In this document: positions 26,371 to 35,438 of the stretch, piece by piece
Position numbering within the stretch: position 1 is the first letter of the stretch
How the letters are laid out: every line of letters begins with the position of its first letter
NCBI GenBank assembly: GCA_021781415.1
Contig: JAJXWW010000114.1
Location: 21,470-85,469, forward strand
From: Planctomycetota bacterium
GTDB taxonomy: Bacteria > Planctomycetota > Planctomycetia > Gemmatales > Gemmataceae
Direction of reading: 5' to 3'
DNA length: 64,000 nucleotides
Notes under the pieces: model-generated
The model's input: the letters and a program-made list of their open reading frames with translations, nothing else
Databases searched by the model: none
Told to the model about the DNA's origin: nothing
Position numbers and translations under genes: made by a program

Positions 26371-26988
26371 TCAAAAAAGAACAGAATCCCAACTATAATC
26401 GTTCGTCGGGCCATTCCGACTGATCTCGATCAGTTCGTTCAAAATCGCCGTCCCATTTAACGTATGAAAACTCACTTGATCCGCGCCTTCCATCGTCACG
26501 CGCTGCTGCCAGAATGCAGCCACCGGTCCCGCCACCATATCGTACCACCCCTTCGGTGGGCGACCGTGAGTGTGGATACTTTCGCTCGTACTTTGCCGAC
26601 AGTGTTGAACGAAGCTCCAATAATCATCATTGTCGTTCTTCCCTAAAACGAAATGAAGGGAAGACAGGCGGTCTAATCCTCGGAGGCGGCCCTTTCGGCC
26701 ATAGCGAGGAACCCGAAACCGCAGTACGACCGGTCGATTTCGAAAAGCAACATCGGTTGGATTTTCCTGCCAAAGAAGCAATCGCTGCCAGGCCCACTGC
26801 CTCGCTTGTCGTTCAACGGTCGTCGTATAGAAGCCTCGTCCGAAATCCGCATTCACCCGACCGAGAGTCGGGTCAATACCGTTGGCTTCGATATTAACTC
26901 GATCCGACTCCATGCAACCGTGCCAAAGAATAACGCAGGCGCTGCGTTCCAGGGACCACGGCGGAGCGGGATTAAGAAGAGGCCGCAT
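26371..26988 (-). CDS. DUF3990-like protein (possible ADP-ribosyltransferase-fold toxin)
   Basis: A 205-residue protein. The motif order VILWHGC, then VNADFGRGFYTTTVERQARQ and a following WAW, resembles DUF3990. I recall that family as having an ADP-ribosyltransferase-like fold and occurring in toxin-antitoxin pairs. A later AGPVAAFWQQR and QVSFHTLNG segment matches the family pattern (phage or toxin types have QxSF/QICF here). The gene starts 6 nt after the sufB stop and is followed at 9 nt by a small gene, so it is fully embedded in the suf operon. Activity is inferred only from resemblance. Confidence 0.7.
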   Translation of the reverse strand: MRPLLNPAPPWSLERSACVILWHGCMESDRVNIEANGIDPTLGRVNADFGRGFYTTTVERQARQWAWQRLLLWQENPTDVAFRNRPVVLRFRVPRYGRKGRLRGLDRLSSLHFVLGKNDNDDYWSFVQHCRQSTSESIHTHGRPPKGWYDMVAGPVAAFWQQRVTMEGADQVSFHTLNGTAILNELIEISRNGPTNDYSWDSVLF

Positions 26989-26994
26989 AAATCG

Positions 26995-28446
26995 CTATCC
27001 CACACTGCCTTCCAAACTCACACCCAACAATTTTTGTGCTTCCACGGCGAACTCCATCGGCAAATTCAGAAATACTTGCTTGCAAAAACCGTTGACGATC
27101 ATATTGACGGCGTCCTCCGCCGATAGGCCGCGCTGCTTGCAATAAAATATCTGATCCTCGCCGATTTTCGACGTGGACGCTTCATGCTCCACTTTTGCCG
27201 TGCTGTTTTTTACTTCGATATAGGGGAACGTGTGCGCCCCGCAGCGATCGCCCAATAAGAGCGAATCGCACTGACTGTAATTTCTCGCGCCGATAGCCGC
27301 TTTGAGAATCTTCACCAGACCGCGATAGGTGTTTTGCCCGTTGCCGGCGGAGATACCCTTGGAGACGATGGTACTCTTGGTGTTCCTGCCGATGTGGATC
27401 ATCTTTGTGCCGGTGTCGGCTTGCTGTTTATTATTCGTCAGGGCCACGGAATAAAACTCGCCGACCGAATTGTCTCCTTGGAGAATTACACTGGGATATT
27501 TCCAAGTGATGGCCGAGCCGGTTTCCACTTGCGTCCAAGAGATTTTCGAGCCGACGCCGCGGCAAGCGCCGCGCTTGGTGACGAAATTATAAATGCCGCC
27601 GCGCCCGTCCTTGTCGCCGGGATACCAATTCTGCACCGTCGAATACTTGATTTCCGAGCGCTCGCCGACGGCAATCAATTCGACGACGGCGGCGTGCAAT
27701 TGATTTTCGTCGCGCTGCGGCGCGGTGCAGCCTTCTAAATACGAGACGTACGAACCCTCTTCGGCGACGATCAAGGTGCGCTCGAATTGGCCGGTACCGG
27801 CGGAATTGATGCGGAAATAGGTAGACAATTCCATCGGGCAACGAACGCCCTTGGGGATGTAACAGAACGAACCATCGCTGAACACCGCCGAATTGAGAGC
27901 GGCGAAGAAATTATCGTTATAAGACACGACCGAGCCGAGATACTTGCGCACTAATTCGGGATGTTCGCGCACCGCTTCGGAAAACGAACAGAAAATGATG
28001 CCTTTCTCGGCCAAGGTGGCTTTGAAGGTCGTGGCCACCGACACGCTGTCGAACACGGCATCGACGGCCACGCCGTTGAGACGCTTCTGTTCGTCCAGCG
28101 AGATGCCGAGCTTCTCGAAAGTGCGGCGCAGTTCCGGATCGACTTCATCCAGACTATTGAGCTTTTTCTTCGGCTTGGGCGCGGAATAATATATTATATC
28201 CTGATAGTCGATGGGCGCGATTTCCAATTTCGGCCACCAGCGTGGCTCGTGCATCGTTTGCCAATGGCGGAAGGATTTCAAACGCCAATCGAGCAGCCAA
28301 CTCGGTTCGTGCTTCTTGGCGGAAATGAGCCGAACGATGTCTTCGTTCAGCCCGGGCGGCACCGATTCGGTTTCAATGTCCGTCACGAAACCGTGCTGAT
28401 ACTCGCGGTTGGCAAATTCCTCAATGGTCTGAGTCGCCGTCGTCAT
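26995..28446 (-). CDS. sufB: Fe-S cluster assembly scaffold SufB
   Basis: A 483-residue scaffold on which Suf clusters are built. It has [20 protein letters not shown] at the start, then [39 protein letters not shown] and [20 protein letters not shown]. The C-terminal core [20 protein letters not shown] holds the conserved sulfur-transfer cysteines, and [20 protein letters not shown] follows. Length and order match SufB rather than SufD. It is the second gene of the operon, 35 nt after the Rrf2 regulator. Confidence 0.96.
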   Translation of the reverse strand: MTTATQTIEEFANREYQHGFVTDIETESVPPGLNEDIVRLISAKKHEPSWLLDWRLKSFRHWQTMHEPRWWPKLEIAPIDYQDIIYYSAPKPKKKLNSLDEVDPELRRTFEKLGISLDEQKRLNGVAVDAVFDSVSVATTFKATLAEKGIIFCSFSEAVREHPELVRKYLGSVVSYNDNFFAALNSAVFSDGSFCYIPKGVRCPMELSTYFRINSAGTGQFERTLIVAEEGSYVSYLEGCTAPQRDENQLHAAVVELIAVGERSEIKYSTVQNWYPGDKDGRGGIYNFVTKRGACRGVGSKISWTQVETGSAITWKYPSVILQGDNSVGEFYSVALTNNKQQADTGTKMIHIGRNTKSTIVSKGISAGNGQNTYRGLVKILKAAIGARNYSQCDSLLLGDRCGAHTFPYIEVKNSTAKVEHEASTSKIGEDQIFYCKQRGLSAEDAVNMIVNGFCKQVFLNLPMEFAVEAQKLLGVSLEGSVG

Positions 28447-28481
28447 CGTATTTCCCGTGCGCTCTTAGATAGGTCGAAAAA

Positions 28482-28997
28482 TCACTCGCGTCCGGCCGAT
28501 CCGAGTGTAAGCAAGCCGGACCATTCCAACGTTTCGGTTTGTAGGTGGGCGTGGAGCCGTTCGGCGATTTGCCCTTGGCTTTCGAGCAAATCGGCCAGCG
28601 TTACGCGGTCGAGAAAGCGGCTCATCCAGCGTTCGAGGGTCTGCCAAATGACGCGCAGCGTGCAGCCGTCGCTGTGAACGCATGCGCCTTCGGTATCGGG
28701 GCTGGCGTGGCGTTCGCAATAGGAGGGATCCTCGAATAGCGGTTCGCCCAAGGCTCGCATCACTTCGCCCAAGCGTATCTCACCGGGCAATCGGGCCAAA
28801 AGATAGCCTCCCGTTCGACCGCGCACGCTGGTGATTAACCCCGCTTGCCGAAGAACCGATAACAGCTTGCCCACATAGGGAGGCGACAGCTTCTCGGACT
28901 CGGCTATCTCCGGAATGGTTAACGCTCGTCCCTCGCCGGCTCGGGCCAAACCCAAAAGACAGCGTAACCCGTATTCTTCTTGAGCCGTGATCTTCAT
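28482..28997 (-). CDS. Rrf2-family regulator (SufR/IscR-like)
   Basis: A 171-residue transcription factor. The N-terminal winged helix, about residues 1-80, has AQEEYGLRCLLGLAR, the recognition region LSPPYVGKLLSVLRQAGL and the wing RGRTGGYLLAR. Three cysteines at 94, 106 and 112 match the [2Fe-2S] ligand pattern of IscR (spacing here C-x11-C-x5-C). It therefore probably senses cluster status and controls the suf operon it heads. A good promoter lies 39 nt upstream with a possible operator over its -35 region. Confidence 0.92.
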   Translation of the reverse strand: MKITAQEEYGLRCLLGLARAGEGRALTIPEIAESEKLSPPYVGKLLSVLRQAGLITSVRGRTGGYLLARLPGEIRLGEVMRALGEPLFEDPSYCERHASPDTEGACVHSDGCTLRVIWQTLERWMSRFLDRVTLADLLESQGQIAERLHAHLQTETLEWSGLLTLGSAGRE

Positions 28998-29035
28998 GCC
29001 GACCTCCCGCGCCGCTCTCTCTCTCGCTACTCTAA

Positions 29036-29063
29036 ATTGTACTAATCTCTACTTTTGCGTCAA
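29036..29063 (-). promoter_or_regulatory. sigma-70-type promoter of the suf operon
   Basis: On the minus strand TTGACG (29063-29058) and TACAAT (29041-29036) are separated by 16 nt, and the Rrf2 start codon lies 38 nt further on. This is a close match to the bacterial housekeeping consensus in an otherwise GC-rich region. Confidence 0.7.
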
Positions 29064-29082
29064 GTATTGAACGTCTTTTGAC
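29059..29082. promoter_or_regulatory. possible operator dyad at the suf promoter
   Basis: GTCAA and TTGAC form inverted 5-bp arms, 24 bp end to end, overlapping the -35 element. The position is right for autoregulation by the Rrf2 protein, but the arms are short and the match to known Rrf2 sites is weak. Confidence 0.3.
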
Positions 29083-29126
29083 ATAACAGATTTGTAGGTA
29101 TGGCAGTTATGGCGAGAAAAAAAGTC

Positions 29127-30035
29127 TCAGCCGCGCGTCTGACGCCGCGTCAAGTAGATGCCCAATGCCTGATCGACCGGCTCATCCGTCCGCATCAGGT
29201 GATAATCGACCTGCGCTCGACCGGCTCCATCGCGCAGTTCTTTGCAAAACCGTTGGAAGTTGCTCAGGTAATCCTTACGAAGTCTTTGCGGATCGACGAG
29301 CCGTTTATCGCCGGTCGTCTCCAGGTTGCGGAACCGGGTCCACTTCTGGAAGGGAAACTCGATCTCTTCGGGAGCAAGTATGTGGAACAACAGCACTTCG
29401 TGTCGGCGATGGCGGAAGTGTTGCAAGGCACGGAGTAGCGGCTCGACCCGCTCGAAACAATCGGACAGGATGACGACGAGTCCGCGTTGCTTGATCTGTT
29501 CGGCGCTCTGATGCCAGAGGGGTGCAAGCGCCGTTTCACCGCCGGGCTGCGCTTCTTGCAGAGCGTGCAAGACCTGGAGCAGATGCTTGGAGTTGGATCG
29601 CGGCGCGATGGTCCGGCGCACCCGCGTGTCGTGCAGCGTCAAGCCGACCGCGTCGCGCTGATGCAACATCAGATACGCCAACGAGGCCGCGATGTATTGG
29701 GCGTACTGAAACTTGCTGGCTTGCTTCCCCTTATATCCCATGCTGCCGGACGCATCGACGAGGAGATGTGCCTTCAGGTTCGTCTCTTCCTCGTACTCCT
29801 TAATATAATAGCGATCCGTTTTGCCGTAAGCGCGCCAATCGATGTGCCGAATCTCATCGCCGGGATAATACTGGCGATGTTCGGCAAACTCGACGGAGAA
29901 TCCCTTATAGGGGCTTTTGTGAACGCCGGTCAGGAAGCCTTCGACGAGATTGCGCGCAATCAGGGCGAGATGACCGTACTTGGCCAAAGAGGTCGGATCG
30001 AATTGTATCGAGGCCTTTGCGTCCCAGCCCATCAT
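29127..30035 (-). CDS. DUF58 domain protein coupled to cytochrome oxidase subunit III
   Basis: A 302-residue cytosolic DUF58 protein. The family core FAEHRQYYPGDEIRHIDWRAYGK lies near residues 50-75, followed by a vWA-like domain with the MIDAS motif DASGSMGY and ILSDCFERVEPLL. The start ATG at 30035 overlaps the subunit III stop (ATGA), so the two are translationally coupled. It resembles the DUF58 proteins that follow a MoxR ATPase, but no MoxR gene is in the window. A role linked to oxidase assembly is an inference from coupling only. Confidence 0.88.
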   Translation of the reverse strand: MMGWDAKASIQFDPTSLAKYGHLALIARNLVEGFLTGVHKSPYKGFSVEFAEHRQYYPGDEIRHIDWRAYGKTDRYYIKEYEEETNLKAHLLVDASGSMGYKGKQASKFQYAQYIAASLAYLMLHQRDAVGLTLHDTRVRRTIAPRSNSKHLLQVLHALQEAQPGGETALAPLWHQSAEQIKQRGLVVILSDCFERVEPLLRALQHFRHRRHEVLLFHILAPEEIEFPFQKWTRFRNLETTGDKRLVDPQRLRKDYLSNFQRFCKELRDGAGRAQVDYHLMRTDEPVDQALGIYLTRRQTRG

Positions 30036-30643
30036 CGTCCCACCACATAAACAACCGCGAATACCACGACCCATACGCCATCGACGAAGTGCCAATACCA
30101 CGATACCAGCTCGACGCCGTGGGGATTCCGTGCCGTCACTTGTCGGCGGAGGGCCAACGCCAAAACGATAGACATGACGATCGCGCCGACGGTGACGTGA
30201 ACGCCGTGGAAGCCGACGAGCGTGTAATACGTCGTGCCGAAGAGGTTGCGCCGCACCGTCAATCCTTGGGCGATGAGTTCGCGCCATTCGTAGGCGGTTC
30301 CGGCAAGGAAGACGACGCCGAGGACAATCGTAGCCGTCCACCACAGACGAAATGCCGTTTCTTCACCCCGGCGCAAGGCGCGCTCGGCCAAATGAATGGT
30401 CGCGCTGCTGGAAAGCAGACAAATCGTGGTGCCGATCACGAGACCGAGAGATAGAACCCCGGCGGGAGTCGGCCCGCCGCGCCCGCCCTCTTGGGTATCG
30501 GCACCGAGAAAGACGAGGTAGACCATGATGAGGGTGCTGAAAAATGCCACCTCCGACAGCAGAAAAGCCAACATGCCCCACTGCGCCGCGCTCGGTCCTC
30601 GATAGGGTACTATCGCCGGAGGTTTCAGGAGTTCACCGCTCAT
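30032..30643 (-). CDS. ctaE: cytochrome c oxidase subunit III
   Basis: A 203-residue inner-membrane protein with five hydrophobic helices, the shorter type without the first two helices of mitochondrial subunit III. Family motifs are WGMLAFLLSEVAFFSTLIMVY near residue 25, then TTYYTLVGFHGVHVTVG and VSWYWHFVDGVWVVVFAVVY at the end. It is part of the minus-strand II-I-III order, 105 nt after subunit I. Its stop overlaps the downstream DUF58 start. Confidence 0.92.
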   Translation of the reverse strand: MSGELLKPPAIVPYRGPSAAQWGMLAFLLSEVAFFSTLIMVYLVFLGADTQEGGRGGPTPAGVLSLGLVIGTTICLLSSSATIHLAERALRRGEETAFRLWWTATIVLGVVFLAGTAYEWRELIAQGLTVRRNLFGTTYYTLVGFHGVHVTVGAIVMSIVLALALRRQVTARNPHGVELVSWYWHFVDGVWVVVFAVVYVVGR

Positions 30644-30748
30644 GCCAATCCTTTCGGGGAGGATAGTCTAAAGAGGATACGAATCATCCAATGGCCTCAT
30701 TTTCCATCTCTCTTTGTGCCTTCGTGGGAGAATCTCTATTCTCATCCC

Positions 30749-32389
30749 TCACTCGTATTGCCAATCGGGATCGTCGGGATGGCGTAGATCCCACAGCGGC
30801 CGGCGACTGTGGACCGTGGGGATTTCTTCAAAATTATAGGAGGGGGGCGGTGAAGTCGTCGCCCATTCCAACGTCCAGGCATCCCAGGGATTATCGCCCG
30901 CCGGTCGTCCCTTCCACAACGATGCAATAATGTTGTACACGAACAATAAATAGCTCGGCGCTTGAATCAGTCCGCCCACGGTTGCCAATTGGTTCCAAAT
31001 ATCCCATCCGCGATTGGCATCGTAGGTATAAATGCGGCGGGGCATTCCCAACATACCGGCAATGTGCATCGGGCCGAACGTCACGATGAAGCCGACGAAC
31101 AGCAAGAAAAACTGCCAGCGCGCGATGCGTTCGGAGAGCATGCGTCCCGTGGCCTTGGGATACCAATAGTGTAGCCCGGCGAAGGTGGCGAAGAGAGTTC
31201 CGCCGATCAGCACCCAATGAAAATGTCCGACGACGAAGTAGCTATCGGACAGTTGAAAATCGAAGGGGGCGGCGGCCAACATGATCCCGGTCAGTCCGCC
31301 GATGAGAAACATCGACAAGAATCCACACGCGAACAACATGGGCGAGGCCAACCATATTCTGCCGCCGTACATCGTGGCCAGCCAGTTAAACATTTTGATG
31401 CCGGTCGGTATCGAGACCAGAAGGCTTGCACCCGCGAAATAGAGATCCAGGGTGCGATTCATGCCGACACAAAACATATGATGCGCCCACACACCCATGC
31501 TGATGAAGACAATGGCCATCGTTGCCGCCGCCATGAACTCGTAGCCGAACAGAACCTTGCGCGAGAACACGGGCACGATCTCGGCGATCATGCCGAACCC
31601 AGGCAAGATGAGAATGTACACCTCGGGATGTCCGAAAAACCAGAACATATGCTGCCACAAATACGACGAGCCACCCGTTTGGGCGTCGAAGAAATGCGCG
31701 CCGAGTTGGCGGTCGAATACCACCATGATGAGCGCCGCCGTCAGCGGCGGCAGGGCCAACAGGATTTGTACCGAAGTCCACAAGATGGTCCACGAGAAGA
31801 AGGGGATTTTCCACAGCGACATACCCGGCGCGCGCATGCCAAGGATGGTGGCGACAAAGTTGACGGCGGCCGTCACCGTGCCGATGCCGCTGACGATCAG
31901 CCCCAAGGCCCAGAGGTCGGCGGCGGGACCGCGCGCGAACGTCTTCTCTGTCAGCGGCGCGTAGGCGAACCAGCCGAAGTCGGGAGCGCCTCCGGTGAGG
32001 AAGCTGAAATAGACCAGCAGCCCGCCGAACAGTGTCACCCAGAAGCCGAGGGCGTTTAGGCGCGGAAACGCCATGTCGCGCGCGCCGATTTGTAGCGGGA
32101 CGGCGAAATTGCCAATGCCGATTAAGATGGGCATGCCCACGAAGAACACCATCGTGGTTCCGTGCATGGTGAACATTTGATTGAAGATTTGCGGCGACAG
32201 AAACGTGTTGCGCGGCACGATCAGTTGCCAACGCATCAGCAGCGCTTCGACTCCGGCGACGACGAGAAAGACGACGGACATGCCAATGTAGAGCAACCCG
32301 ATCTTTTTGTGATCGACCGTGGCCGCCCACTCGTTCAAGGTGGCCGTCCACGGTGGCGTTTCGACTCGCGGTTGTTCGGCTACGGACAT
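30749..32389 (-). CDS. ctaD: cytochrome c oxidase subunit I
   Basis: A 546-residue catalytic haem-copper subunit with about 12 membrane helices. It has the low-spin haem ligand in FTMHGTTMVFF and the CuB/Tyr segment FWFFGHPEVYILILPGFG with the His-Pro-Glu-Val-Tyr crosslink motif. The high-spin haem ligands are in YFVVGHFHWVLIGG. These are A-type oxidase features. The ATG at 32389 (MSVAEQ) is chosen over one 7 codons earlier. It is flanked by subunits II and III. No haem A synthase or CtaG-like gene is nearby. Confidence 0.96.
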   Translation of the reverse strand: MSVAEQPRVETPPWTATLNEWAATVDHKKIGLLYIGMSVVFLVVAGVEALLMRWQLIVPRNTFLSPQIFNQMFTMHGTTMVFFVGMPILIGIGNFAVPLQIGARDMAFPRLNALGFWVTLFGGLLVYFSFLTGGAPDFGWFAYAPLTEKTFARGPAADLWALGLIVSGIGTVTAAVNFVATILGMRAPGMSLWKIPFFSWTILWTSVQILLALPPLTAALIMVVFDRQLGAHFFDAQTGGSSYLWQHMFWFFGHPEVYILILPGFGMIAEIVPVFSRKVLFGYEFMAAATMAIVFISMGVWAHHMFCVGMNRTLDLYFAGASLLVSIPTGIKMFNWLATMYGGRIWLASPMLFACGFLSMFLIGGLTGIMLAAAPFDFQLSDSYFVVGHFHWVLIGGTLFATFAGLHYWYPKATGRMLSERIARWQFFLLFVGFIVTFGPMHIAGMLGMPRRIYTYDANRGWDIWNQLATVGGLIQAPSYLLFVYNIIASLWKGRPAGDNPWDAWTLEWATTSPPPSYNFEEIPTVHSRRPLWDLRHPDDPDWQYE

Positions 32390-32453
32390 TATGCGATCCT
32401 TCAACGTCAATTATTGTCAGAGTTCCTTGCTGGCGCTTCGGGCTTGCGGAAAA

Positions 32454-33500
32454 TCACTCTAACGACGACAAATAGCGAACCACGCCATCGAGATCGCTCG
32501 CGCTCAATCCGAACGCCGGCATCAAACATCCCGGCTTGATCGTCTGCGGATCTTCGATCCAGCGGCGCAGATTCTCTCCCTTGCGGTCGTTGTCGATCGT
32601 GCCTCCGGCCAAGGTCGCTCTGCCCATCAGATGCGTCAGATCCGGCCCAACCTTGCCGCGTGCCGAGGTTCCACTCACGCGATGGCAATTAACGCACGAT
32701 TGCGCGAGAAATACCTGCTTGCCCTTGCGAATCGCCGCGTCGTCGCTTTCGAAGGCGTTCTTCCGCTCGTTGTCCAACCACTTCTCGAACTGCTCGGGCG
32801 GATCGACGGAAACGCGCAGCAGCATGTTGGCGTGTTGTGTGCCGCAGTATTCGGCGCATTGGCCGAAGAATATGCCCGTCTGACTCGTCTCGAACCACAT
32901 GGTATTGGTGCGGCCTGGGATGAGATCGGTCTTCCCGGCCAATCGCGGAACCCAGAAGCTGTGGTTGACATCGGCCGATTTCAGGGTCAGATAGACGGGA
33001 CGCCGTTCGCTCGGCACTTGGCGATTGCTGGCCGGGACGTGCAACTCGTTGGCCGTGAGGAAATCGAGTTTCTCGTCGCCGAAACTTTCGTAGACGTACT
33101 CCCACCACCATTGATGCCCGATGGCAGTGACGCGCAGCGGTTTGCTCTCTTTCAGTTCGGGCTGCAATTTCTCGGGATCGCCGCGCACCTCCCACTCGGT
33201 GCGAACGATGACCAGGGCGAGAACGAAGACGATCAGAGCCGGGGCGGCCGTCCAAGCGATCTCGATGGGTTGGCTTCCATAAACCTGCGGAGGTTCTCCG
33301 TTGCGCGGATTGTGGGGACTACGGAAGCGAACCAGCGAGTAAATCAGAATGCCTTCGACGACGAGGAAGATGCCGCCCGTGATGGCTAGCACGAGCATCG
33401 ACAGTTGGTGAATCGCCTCGGCGGGAGGCGAGGCGGGATCGAAGATCGACAAGTTCTGCGGCGAAACGTCGTTGAGTGCCAGCAACAACGAATGGTGCAT
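32454..33500 (-). CDS. ctaC: cytochrome c oxidase subunit II with C-terminal cytochrome c domain
   Basis: A 348-residue subunit II (caa3 type). Two transmembrane helices lie near residues 30-55 and 75-97. The CuA domain has HSFWVPRLAGKTDLIPGRTN and the binuclear-copper motif GQCAEYCGTQHANM. A fused cytochrome c follows with the haem motif CVNCH and distal Met (probably in CLMPAFG). Fusion lets the oxidase take electrons from a tethered haem. The start at 33500 gives a short N-terminus before the first helix. It is the first gene of the oxidase operon. Confidence 0.95.
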   Translation of the reverse strand: MHHSLLLALNDVSPQNLSIFDPASPPAEAIHQLSMLVLAITGGIFLVVEGILIYSLVRFRSPHNPRNGEPPQVYGSQPIEIAWTAAPALIVFVLALVIVRTEWEVRGDPEKLQPELKESKPLRVTAIGHQWWWEYVYESFGDEKLDFLTANELHVPASNRQVPSERRPVYLTLKSADVNHSFWVPRLAGKTDLIPGRTNTMWFETSQTGIFFGQCAEYCGTQHANMLLRVSVDPPEQFEKWLDNERKNAFESDDAAIRKGKQVFLAQSCVNCHRVSGTSARGKVGPDLTHLMGRATLAGGTIDNDRKGENLRRWIEDPQTIKPGCLMPAFGLSASDLDGVVRYLSSLE

Positions 33501-33564
33501 AATCGGCCTCCAAGCGAGCGGCTTCCCAGTCAGCGCGGGGCGGACGGCGCTGCTTGGAATCAAC

Positions 33565-34512
33565 TTATGTCTTTCTGGCCTCAGTCGCAACGGGTTGAAG
33601 CGCTCGCTGCCAGCCCTTGCCATAGTGTCCGAAGGCGAAGGCTTCGGGATGCAATATCTCGGCGAGAATCTCCAACGATTCGACGATTCGCGGGCCTGGA
33701 CGATTGAAGTATTGATTGCCGTCGGCCAGGAAGACTCGACCCGCGCGCACGGCGCTCAAGCTCGGCCATTCGGGCTTGCTCCATAGTGCGGGCATCTCGC
33801 GCCGCGTGCGCTCGAGGTCGAAGCCGCACGGCGCGACGAGAAGAACATCGGGATCGGCCTCGCACAACTCGTCCCAAGTCATCCAAGGCGAATGCGCGCC
33901 GGCGACTCCGAACAGGTTCACGCCGCCGGCCATTTCGATCAGTTCGGGCATCCAATTGCCCCCGGCCATCAGCGGATCGATCCATTCGATAAACGCGACG
34001 GTGGGCCAGTCCGGCAGAGCGCGCGTCCGTTCGGCAATGGCGTTCCTGCGCGCGCGCAAGTGCTGGATCGTTCGTTCGCCGCGTTCGGGTGCTTGCAGAG
34101 CCGAGGCGACCTGTTCGATGCTCGACCAAATGTCGGCCAATGCGTTGGGTGTCAGCGCGACCAAGCGCGGACAAGTTCGCAGCCAAGCACACACGGCGCG
34201 CTCCACTTCGCGCAGGCTGACGGCGCACACTTCACAGTGCGCTTGCGTGACGATAACGTCCGGCTCCAAGTCGCGCAGTTTCTCGCCGTCCACGCGGTAG
34301 ACGGACAAGCCTTCTTGCACGATGGCCTTGACGCGCTGGTCGATTTCATAGCTGGTGCCGTCGGGATCGAACTTCGGCTGCGTGCAGACGGGCAGGCGTT
34401 GCACCGAGGCGGGATAATCGCATTCGTGCGAACGACCGACGAGTTGATCCTCGAACCCCAGCGCGCATACGATCTCCGTGGCACTGGCGATAAGCGAGAC
34501 GATGCGAGCCAT
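33565..34512 (-). CDS. BtuF-like cobalamin-binding protein
   Basis: A 315-residue member of the periplasmic-binding-protein fold of BtuF type. RIVSLIASATEIVCALGFEDQLVGRSHECDYP opens the first lobe, VIVTQAHCEVCAVS follows, and the second lobe has the FIEWIDPLMAGGNWMPELIEMAGG signature. No signal peptide is seen. This cytosolic-looking subfamily is common in bacteria and is annotated as cobalamin-binding. No BtuC or BtuD permease is near, so its role may be salvage or sensing rather than import. It is divergent from pdxH. Confidence 0.86.
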   Translation of the reverse strand: MARIVSLIASATEIVCALGFEDQLVGRSHECDYPASVQRLPVCTQPKFDPDGTSYEIDQRVKAIVQEGLSVYRVDGEKLRDLEPDVIVTQAHCEVCAVSLREVERAVCAWLRTCPRLVALTPNALADIWSSIEQVASALQAPERGERTIQHLRARRNAIAERTRALPDWPTVAFIEWIDPLMAGGNWMPELIEMAGGVNLFGVAGAHSPWMTWDELCEADPDVLLVAPCGFDLERTRREMPALWSKPEWPSLSAVRAGRVFLADGNQYFNRPGPRIVESLEILAEILHPEAFAFGHYGKGWQRALQPVATEARKT

Positions 34513-34644
34513 GCGATTACCTCCGATTTGACGGGCGGACGGCCTATGGATGTTTTGTGGCAACCTCGCCGTCCGTTCGAGCGAATCGTTGCTACCATAA
34601 TACGAGGGCGTCCATGCGATGGCGGGTAAGGAGGTGAGGAGACA

Positions 34645-35283
34645 ATGCAGATCGCCGATATGCGTAAAGAGTATGCTTGGGGTGGCTTGTCGGAGGCGGA
34701 CGCTCACGCCGATCCGATCCGCCAGTTCGAGAAATGGTTTCAGCAAGCGCTGGCGAGCCAGTTGCCGGAACCGAATGCCATGACCCTGGCTACCGCGGCG
34801 GCGGATGGGCAACCGTCGGCGCGCGTGGTGTTGCTCAAGGCATTCGACGCGAGCGGGTTCACGTTTTTTTCCAACTACGATAGTCGCAAAGGCCGCGAGA
34901 TCGCTGAGAACCCTCGCGCGGCTCTGCTCTTCTTCTGGCCCGAATTGCAGCGACAGATTCGCATCGAGGGCACCGTGGAACGAATGCCCGAAGCGGTCTC
35001 GGACGCTTATTTTCGCAGTCGGCCTTTGGGCAGCCGGCTGAGCGCGTGGGCATCGCGGCAAAGCGAAGTCATCCCCAGTCGGGAGTTTTTGGAGGAACGA
35101 GTGCGAGCGCTCATGCAGCGCTTTCCCGACGGCGAGACACCGTGCCCGCCGCACTGGGGTGGCTATCGGCTGTGTCCCTTGTGTCTCGAATTCTGGCAGG
35201 GGCGACCCGATCGCTTACACGATCGTCTTCGCTATCGTCGAACCGAAAACCACGATTGGCACTTGGAACGCTTGTCGCCTTGA
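34645..35283 (+). CDS. pdxH: pyridoxamine 5'-phosphate oxidase PdxH
   Basis: A 212-residue FMN enzyme that oxidises PNP or PMP to pyridoxal phosphate. It has MRKEYAWGGLSEADAHADP at the N-terminus, TAAADGQPSARVVLLKAFD, FFSNYDSRKGREIAENPRAAL and WPELQRQIRIEGTVERM. The end is the family's C-terminal RLHDRLRYRR and HLERLSP. Length is normal. GGAGA precedes the ATG. PLP made here would serve enzymes such as the SufS domain encoded upstream, but no operon link exists. Confidence 0.95.
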   Translation: MQIADMRKEYAWGGLSEADAHADPIRQFEKWFQQALASQLPEPNAMTLATAAADGQPSARVVLLKAFDASGFTFFSNYDSRKGREIAENPRAALLFFWPELQRQIRIEGTVERMPEAVSDAYFRSRPLGSRLSAWASRQSEVIPSREFLEERVRALMQRFPDGETPCPPHWGGYRLCPLCLEFWQGRPDRLHDRLRYRRTENHDWHLERLSP

Positions 35284-35438
35284 GTCGCCATCGACTTGCC
35301 GATTCCTCGGTTTTCCTGCCGCGTGAGAAAGAAGAATCCATCGCGCCGACAGGAACCCTTTGCAAATGAGGGCGGGATACGGTACGATTTGTGAATGAAT
35401 CTTAACCCCCGCGATTCCGATGGGGGCGGGTGGGAGCC

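Noticed and set aside
29078..29110. Plus-strand TTGACA promoter-like box
   Set aside because: No plus-strand gene follows; the next gene on both sides is on the minus strand.
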